Below are positions 59,344 to 64,000 of a stretch of DNA of 64,000 nucleotides, one piece after another. Both the position numbers and the translations under genes were made by a program. A model generated the notes under the pieces. That model worked only from the letters and a program-made list of their open reading frames with translations, did no database searches and was not told the DNA's origin. Position 1 is the stretch's first letter; each line of letters opens with the position of its first letter. The stretch lies in contig JAZODG010000007.1 of assembly GCA_045596905.1 (NCBI GenBank), forward strand, positions 62,001 to 126,000, in the 5' to 3' direction. This DNA comes from RGIG1681 sp045596905. Its GTDB lineage: Bacteria > Bacillota > Clostridia > Christensenellales > UBA1242.

Positions 59344-60030
59344 TTATTTTTTATTTGCAGGCGCTCCACACATTGGACACTTGTGCTTGCTTGAATCATA
59401 ATAGCTGCCACAGTGTGCACATGCACGATTATTTTTATAGAATGTAGATTTGCTACTATCATTTGTATCATGAATAAGCTTTTCAATACGCTCACGGATA
59501 AATTGACTATTTGGAATATCAAACAATACAATGGACTTTATCTCATCTGCACTAATATAAATATCGCCAACTCTCAAGATTCTATCGATAAATGAAATCT
59601 TTAAAGAAGTTTCTTTTATTTCAGCTAGTTTTATCTCTGCATGGAAATATAATGATTTTCTTCCACGAACTTCAACAATACGTTTATCAGTAATCATATA
59701 CTGAATAGAATTCATCTCTTTTGCAGCTTTTATAATTGAACCAAGCCATATCCAAACAGGAGCAAGATGCAAAGCAAAAAAACCAATCAAATACAAATAC
59801 GCCGATGTTGGCAAAGAATCAATAGACAAAATTGTCATTATCATTGTTAGATCAATAAGAGCCCAAATAATGGCAATTGGCATCATAGCTAGTGATTTTC
59901 CAAGAACATAAGCCGATTTTTTAGGTTTACCTCTCCAAAGCACCTTTTCATTCTCTGATAGCAAGTCTTCAGGTTTGTTTATTTTTGTTTTTTCATTTAT
60001 GCGGAAAAAATTTTCATCAATATTCTTCAT
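59344..60030 (-). CDS. bacterial PH-domain membrane protein with zinc ribbon
   Basis: This 228-residue protein has two transmembrane helices (at about residues 45-100), a bacterial PH-like domain (IQYMITDKRIVEVRG, then FHAEIKLAEIKETSL) and a C-terminal zinc ribbon, CAHCGSYYD then HKCPMCGAP. The motif LLSENEKVLWRGKP before the helices is typical of bPH2 proteins. The start is the ATG preceded by AAAGGGG. Function unknown; the zinc ribbon suggests protein or nucleic acid contacts on the cytoplasmic side. Confidence 0.78.
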   Translation of the reverse strand: MKNIDENFFRINEKTKINKPEDLLSENEKVLWRGKPKKSAYVLGKSLAMMPIAIIWALIDLTMIMTILSIDSLPTSAYLYLIGFFALHLAPVWIWLGSIIKAAKEMNSIQYMITDKRIVEVRGRKSLYFHAEIKLAEIKETSLKISFIDRILRVGDIYISADEIKSIVLFDIPNSQFIRERIEKLIHDTNDSSKSTFYKNNRACAHCGSYYDSSKHKCPMCGAPANKK

Positions 60031-60128
60031 AATAACCCCTTTTACAGGATTAGTATAATTTAACCAAGGCATAATAGTCAAACAAATTGCCCATTATATC
60101 TCAATCAAAATAAAACCAAGCACAATAC

Positions 60129-60509
60129 TTAATCTATATTTTTCTCTTCATTTCTAGACTTCTCACCTTTCAAATGATTGAAACTAGCATTGTTTTCAAT
60201 CTTCATTCTCTTTATTATTGAAAATGAACCAATTTTACAATTGCACCCAAGTTGTGAATTTTTCACAAAAACATAAGGCTCAATCAAACATCTTTCACCA
60301 ATTTGAGAATTTTGAATCACAGATGAATAGATTTTTGCACCCTTGCCAATAATTGAATTGACTATATATGAATTTGGAAAAATTGTGACATTATCTTCAA
60401 TCACTGACCCACTCTCAATACGGTTATTTTCGTAAATTATAACGTTTTTCCCAATTTTTGAGTCCTTGTCAATGAAAGTAGATTTTTTATTAATTAAAAC
60501 ATAATCCAT
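60129..60509 (-). CDS. stand-alone left-handed beta-helix protein resembling a GlmU fragment
   Basis: This 126-residue protein consists of hexapeptide repeats (IGKNVIIYENNRIESGSVI, IGKGAKIYSSVIQNSQIG). It follows the GlmU acetyltransferase domain from its first coil (STFIDKDSKIGKNV) to a NASFNHLKG matching the KANHLSYxG segment. It then stops in a charged tail, so the catalytic coils and the CoA site are missing. AAGGTGG precedes the ATG, so it seems to be expressed. It may be a folded remnant or an oligomerisation partner. Confidence 0.65.
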   Translation of the reverse strand: MDYVLINKKSTFIDKDSKIGKNVIIYENNRIESGSVIEDNVTIFPNSYIVNSIIGKGAKIYSSVIQNSQIGERCLIEPYVFVKNSQLGCNCKIGSFSIIKRMKIENNASFNHLKGEKSRNEEKNID

Positions 60510-60652
60510 AAACCACCTTATATCTTTATGGTATGATAAGCAAAAAATAATGTTAAAACAAAAATAGTCATAAAAAAATTACTATATATAGCCCTAAAGT
60601 ACGATAAAATCACATTTTTTGAAAATTTTTTTAAAAAAAGCCATTTTTTATT

Positions 60653-60680
60653 TTGAAATACATTTTTATTGTGTTATAGT
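60653..60680 (+). promoter_or_regulatory. sigma-A-type extended -10 promoter of the HU gene
   Basis: TTGAAA is followed after 16 bp by TATAGT, preceded by TGT (extended -10). An AT-rich tract with A- and T-runs lies upstream, which often strengthens such promoters. The 220-nt gap 60510-60729 holds nothing else. Confidence 0.55.
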
Positions 60681-60729
60681 GGTTGTAGTAAGTAAGCTTT
60701 AAAAAAGCAAAATATAGGAGGTATTACTT

Positions 60730-61005
60730 ATGAATAAAAATGAATTTTTAAGAGCAATCGCAGACAAAACTGAAGCAACAATCAAAGATGCTAACGCATT
60801 CTATGAAGCATTTGTTGAAACAGTTCAAGAAGCTATGAAAGCTAATGACAAAATCACACTTGTTGGTTTTGGTACATTCGTAGCAAGACAAAAAGCTGCT
60901 TGTGTTCGTCCAAACCCACAAAAGAAAGGCGAAACAATCAAAGTTGCTGCTTGTAAAGTTCCAGCTCTTAAATTTGGTAAGAGTTTCAAAGAAACAATTA
61001 ACTAA
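60730..61005 (+). CDS. hup: DNA-binding protein HU
   Basis: HU is a dimeric histone-like protein that bends DNA. The 91 residues are the normal size: NKNEFLRAIADKTEATIKDA at the start, KITLVGFGTFVARQKAA, and the DNA-binding arm RPNPQKKGETIKVAACKVPA followed by LKFGKSFKETIN. The arm has RPNPQ where RNPQT is usual. A perfect AGGAGG precedes the ATG, consistent with high expression. Confidence 0.95.
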   Translation: MNKNEFLRAIADKTEATIKDANAFYEAFVETVQEAMKANDKITLVGFGTFVARQKAACVRPNPQKKGETIKVAACKVPALKFGKSFKETIN

Positions 61006-61014
61006 TTTAAAAAC

Positions 61015-61042
61015 AAAAAAACCAGCGAATGCTGGTTTTTTT
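61015..61042. terminator. bidirectional terminator of HU and GNAT genes
   Basis: ACCAGC pairs with GCTGGT over a GAAT loop, extended by A and T runs on both sides. Confidence 0.85.
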
Positions 61043-61054
61043 CATGCCTAAATT

Positions 61055-61567
61055 TTATATGCGTTTAAGATAATAGTTCACCATGACTTCTTCACCCTTC
61101 TCACCTTCTTTTTCTGGTGGATAAATACTTTTGTCCCAAAACAAAAACTCTGTGAAACCATAGTGAAAATATATCTGAATATTTCTTACTTCAGAAGGCT
61201 CAACACCAACCACAAGATTGGTGAAGCCTTTTTCTTTTAAAAAGTTTTCCATAAACTTATAAAGCACCGAAAAATAACCCTTGCCCTGGTGATTTGCGTT
61301 AACCCTAAACGCTTCAAGGTATGCCCCATTTTCCTTAATCAAATCAGGTCTTTCAAGCCCACTATCAAGTTTACTCACAATAGCAGTTGCTTCAGCAACA
61401 ATCTCCCCGTTATAAAACCCATAAAAGCAGATTCTGTTCCCTTTTTGCATATTGTGTATAGCAACTTCCTTCCAGATTTTCCACCTATTGTCACCAGGGT
61501 GTCTGTTTATTTCATAGCCCCATTTCTTATGCATATCTTCAACAGTCGCAATCTTACATTCAATCAT
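61055..61567 (-). CDS. GNAT-family N-acetyltransferase
   Basis: This 170-residue protein has the GNAT core: a strand-turn ICFYGFYNGEIVAEATAIV, the acetyl-CoA loop VNANHQGKGYFSVLYKFME (Q/RxxGxG/A), and a closing IYFHYGFTEFLFW. AAAGGA precedes the ATG. It is alone between two terminators. The acceptor substrate is unknown. Confidence 0.85.
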   Translation of the reverse strand: MIECKIATVEDMHKKWGYEINRHPGDNRWKIWKEVAIHNMQKGNRICFYGFYNGEIVAEATAIVSKLDSGLERPDLIKENGAYLEAFRVNANHQGKGYFSVLYKFMENFLKEKGFTNLVVGVEPSEVRNIQIYFHYGFTEFLFWDKSIYPPEKEGEKGEEVMVNYYLKRI

Positions 61568-61581
61568 AATTATCCTTTCAA

Positions 61582-61608
61582 AAAAAGCAGGAACACGCCC
61601 TGCTTTTT
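61582..61608 (-). terminator. terminator of the DUF1858 gene
   Basis: AAAGCAGG pairs with CCTGCTTT over a 7-nt loop, followed by a T-run that merges into the ribosome-binding region of the GNAT gene. Confidence 0.75.
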
Positions 61609-61611
61609 AAT

Positions 61612-61824
61612 TTATTTATTCAAAAATTCATTGATTTTTTCAACCATAAGGTCAACATCAACACCGTGCACAGCAGCAGCTTCTTCCAATGTTTCCATTT
61701 GGCTCATTGGACAACCAAAACAGTGTAATCCAAATCCCATAAGAACGTCTTTAACATTTGGATTAAGTTTTAAAATTTCACCAATTTGCATTGTTTTTGT
61801 AACATCAATTTTTTTCTTTCTCAT
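61612..61824 (-). CDS. DUF1858 protein (ScdA N-terminal-like)
   Basis: This 70-residue protein matches DUF1858: ITKTMxIGEIL-like DVTKTMQIGEILKLNPNVKD and the Cys pair GLHCFGCPMSQMETLEEAAA. The family occurs alone or fused to iron-sulfur repair and hybrid-cluster proteins, and the CxxC may bind metal or act in redox. AAGGAG precedes the ATG. It lies 1 nt after the large membrane protein gene, so the two are co-transcribed. Confidence 0.88.
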   Translation of the reverse strand: MRKKKIDVTKTMQIGEILKLNPNVKDVLMGFGLHCFGCPMSQMETLEEAAAVHGVDVDLMVEKINEFLNK

Positions 61825-61825
61825 A

Positions 61826-64000
61826 TTACTTATTCTCCTTATAACGGTTCATAGCGTCCATCAACATCTTAAGTTCTTTTTCAATTCTCTTTGATTGACT
61901 TTCTGAAAGACCTTCTTCGCTCTTTTTCATAAGTTTTTCAGCACGAGACAACACATCATTGAACTCTTTTTCACTCTTGATTGTCATTGTTTCGCTAACT
62001 TCTTGCTTTCTTGGTCTGCCTCTTCTTTCCATAGGTTCTTCCTTTGCTGGTTGTTTTGTTGTTTTAGACCTTAAGTTTCTTGGTCTTGGTTCATTTTCTT
62101 TTGTTCTAACCGTCTTCTTCTTTGCTGGTTCTTGAACTTCTTCTTCATAAGAATCATCATATTCTTCAGTTTGTGTTTCTGAATAGTTTTGATAATTTTC
62201 ACCAGCATAAGCATTTTGATTATAGCCTTGATAGTTGTTCATGCCATAACCAGCTTGGTTGTAGCCTTGATAACCTTGCATATCTGCACCAACATAACCA
62301 GAATTTGTCATAGGTTGTGACATAGGTTGAGCCATTGGTTGTGAATAGTTTGGAACATTTCCATAGCCATATGATTGATTGTTATAATCAGGAACACCAT
62401 ATGGTTGTGGATTATATGCTTGTTGAGCGCCATAAGTATCATAGCCACCGGCAGATGACTTGATTGAGTTTAAAATCACATCAGTATCAACTTCAGCAGT
62501 TGGTCTTGTGATTTCAGGAATAGCATTAAACTCTTCTTCAACAGCATCAGTTAAAGGTTGTTCAGTTAAATTAACTTCCCTTCTTTCTCTTCTAGCAATT
62601 GGTTCATTTCTTTCAATGATAACTCCACCGGTTGCAAGTTTTGATCTGTTAGCTTTAAACCCACTAACAACATTTGCTATGTTTGAAGCTTCTTGAGCAG
62701 CCTTTTCTTCTTCCAAAACTTCGTTGTCAACAACAGGTATAACTGGTTCTTCAACAACTGGTTCTGGTTCTGGCTCTGAAACAGTTTCTTGTGCAATTTC
62801 ATCAATTGCAGATTCAATTTCAGACTCAATTACCGGTGCAGCTCCTGGAGCTGGATTAACTTCAAACGCCTTCAAGGGGTCCACGTTTTCAGGCTCTTTT
62901 TCATCAGTTTTTTTAAGTTCTTCAATTTTATCGTTGTCAATTTCAGCAATAGGCTTGTCAACATCAATAAAACTTGTGCCTTTATCAATACTTCTAGTGT
63001 CTTGCATCATTCCGCCAAGGATTGATGAAGCATTAGCATTTTCTCCAACAACTTTTGCCCCAACTTCTTCATCATCTTTGATAACATAATCGCTATCAAC
63101 ATCAATGTATGGAAGTGTTGAACCAGACTTTGGAGTCTCATTCATAAGCTTGTCAACGTCAATGTTTTTCTTTTTGAAAACGTCATATTTATCAAGTATA
63201 TTTTCAGGATCTTCTTGTTCTTCAGCTTCTTTATGTTCTTCACCTTCAACAGGTTCTTCTGCTTGTTCAGGAGCTTTTGTTTGTGAATCTTCAATGTCAG
63301 GAGCAGCTTCATCAGGAACAACTGCGATGCTTTCTTGAATAACCAAGTTTTCAGGCATTGCACTTGCTGACAAATCTCTAACAGCACTTGCGCCAAACAA
63401 ACCATCAAGCAAATCAATACATTCATAGAAACTTTCAACTGAAAGCTTATAAAGTCTTTGCTTTAATGAGCTTTGCAAGAAATAGAACAATTTCATGATA
63501 ACATTGAACACCAATGGCAAAATCATTGATTCAGCCAAAACAATAAATGTTACGTTCTTTTCATTTCCAATATATGTGATGTTAAGCAAGAACAACACAA
63601 AAGTAGCTAGAGTGATAAACGCACGCATAACCGATTTGCCTTGGTTAAGTGCACCACCATTGATTTCAACATCAAGACTTTCTCTTCTTGTGATATAATC
63701 AGAAGGTTTGCCACTAGCGCTTGTTTTAAACTTTCTCCAACCGTGATAAAATCCACCAGAAATCTTTTCGATTCTTTCGTCAATTTCTCTAACATTTGAT
63801 GAAGTTATTCTATTTTTGCGAATATCCCCCACCAAACTATGGCACTTTGAGTTAAATTTTCTTTGGAATGAGCAAAAGAGTGCCACACAAATCCAAATCA
63901 TAAAGAACCCAAAAGTTCCAAGAGCTGCACCGATTAAGATTTCAGGCGAAATCAAACCAGCAATTATTTTGTAAATTGTAATTAAATATTCATAGAGCAC
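61826..64000 (-). CDS. large membrane protein with acidic, Tyr/Gly/Gln/Asn-rich and AT-hook-like tail (5' end at or beyond window edge)
   Basis: At least 724 residues are seen; the reading frame touches the window edge (a GTG is at the very end), so the start may lie outside. The first 200 residues contain about four hydrophobic helices. A long acidic disordered region follows (many Glu/Asp, EPEPEPVVEEP). At about 520-620 there is a low-complexity stretch of Tyr, Gly, Gln, Asn and Pro with repeats such as QGYNQAGYGMNNYQGYNQN. The basic segment ERRGRPRKQE then matches an AT-hook core, and a charged helix ends the protein. The function is unknown; a membrane-tethered DNA or RNA contact is conceivable. 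Confidence 0.6.
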   Translation of the reverse strand: MLYEYLITIYKIIAGLISPEILIGAALGTFGFFMIWICVALFCSFQRKFNSKCHSLVGDIRKNRITSSNVREIDERIEKISGGFYHGWRKFKTSASGKPSDYITRRESLDVEINGGALNQGKSVMRAFITLATFVLFLLNITYIGNEKNVTFIVLAESMILPLVFNVIMKLFYFLQSSLKQRLYKLSVESFYECIDLLDGLFGASAVRDLSASAMPENLVIQESIAVVPDEAAPDIEDSQTKAPEQAEEPVEGEEHKEAEEQEDPENILDKYDVFKKKNIDVDKLMNETPKSGSTLPYIDVDSDYVIKDDEEVGAKVVGENANASSILGGMMQDTRSIDKGTSFIDVDKPIAEIDNDKIEELKKTDEKEPENVDPLKAFEVNPAPGAAPVIESEIESAIDEIAQETVSEPEPEPVVEEPVIPVVDNEVLEEEKAAQEASNIANVVSGFKANRSKLATGGVIIERNEPIARRERREVNLTEQPLTDAVEEEFNAIPEITRPTAEVDTDVILNSIKSSAGGYDTYGAQQAYNPQPYGVPDYNNQSYGYGNVPNYSQPMAQPMSQPMTNSGYVGADMQGYQGYNQAGYGMNNYQGYNQNAYAGENYQNYSETQTEEYDDSYEEEVQEPAKKKTVRTKENEPRPRNLRSKTTKQPAKEEPMERRGRPRKQEVSETMTIKSEKEFNDVLSRAEKLMKKSEEGLSESQSKRIEKELKMLMDAMNRYKENK

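Noticed and set aside
61289..61894. A 201-codon plus-strand open frame across the GNAT and DUF1858 genes
   Set aside because: It spans two genes and a terminator on the opposite strand, and its composition is atypical (Phe, Ser, Pro and His rich).
62181..62435. Short repeats in the membrane protein gene as a CRISPR or tandem DNA repeat array
   Set aside because: The repetition is at the protein level (Tyr/Gly/Gln/Asn motifs) in frame with the coding sequence. There are no spacers of constant length.
1..64000. Insertion sequences, prophage, integrase or toxin-antitoxin modules
   Set aside because: I found no transposase, integrase, phage structural or recognisable toxin motifs, and no long terminal inverted repeats. 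The window reads as core chromosome with lineage-specific genes.

Overview
The window is A+T-rich chromosomal DNA of a Gram-positive, endospore-forming bacterium, most likely an uncultured member of the Clostridia/Firmicutes with no close cultured relative. This assignment is inferred. It rests on the spore genes (SpmA/SpmB, a SPOCS+LysM SipL-like protein, a SpoIIQ-like LytM protein, an SpoVB-like flippase), on Veg, DUF4364, RicT and a CIRCE-controlled clpB, and on gene order shared with Bacillus subtilis (holB-ricT-yabB, tatD-ksgA, gcaD-pth-mfd). The standard bacterial code is used, with TGA as a stop. I see no prophage, insertion sequence or CRISPR array.

Layout. 1-1074: two tandem SAM methyltransferases (the first truncated by the window edge). 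1131-7718: pyrG, pepF, secG, tpiA and pgk, all on the minus strand. 7823-16242: dusB, an SpoVB-like flippase, then a block of exported or surface proteins (Ig-like, beta-helix, lipoprotein) with a small Smr gene. 16232-25678: pyk, a SpoIIQ-like LytM protein, an MprF-like membrane protein, a very large PrsA-type foldase, and mfd. 25684-32848: pth, a degenerate GlmU-like protein, tadA, M14 and M1 peptidases, a CPBP protein and two metallo-beta-lactamase-fold enzymes. 32951-35511: a three-gene ABC exporter. 35718-41204: clpB, four unrecognised genes and tRNA-Glu. 41360-49960: DUF4364/TSCPD, a lipoprotein, rsmA, tatD, spmAB, a tRNA methyltransferase, ferredoxin, ricT, holB and greA. 50117-57874: an ATPase-less Rho-like protein, a SipL-like protein, veg, an SdpI-like/XRE pair, a THUMP methyltransferase and a signal peptidase. 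57915-64000: serS, a PH-domain protein, a hexapeptide-repeat fragment, HU, GNAT, DUF1858 and a large membrane protein with a disordered tail.

Three themes stand out. First, several familiar enzymes have lost their catalytic residues but keep the rest of the fold. CTP synthase lacks the whole glutaminase triad. A GlmU-like protein sits at the gcaD locus without either GlmU active-site signature. A Rho homologue keeps its RNA-binding part but has no P-loop and no C-terminus. Second, at least seven genes have no Shine-Dalgarno sequence and instead carry a -10 hexamer ending exactly 6 nt before the start codon. That geometry puts transcription start on the A of ATG, so these mRNAs are probably leaderless. 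Most other genes here have ordinary AGGAG-type sites, so two modes of initiation seem to coexist. Third, one exported protein block and one membrane protein with an AT-hook-like, Tyr/Gly/Gln/Asn-rich tail look lineage-specific.

Transcription units are mostly short and bounded by clear hairpin/T-run terminators. Where I moved a start codon inward, the reason (ribosome-binding site, promoter geometry or overlap) is given in the entry.
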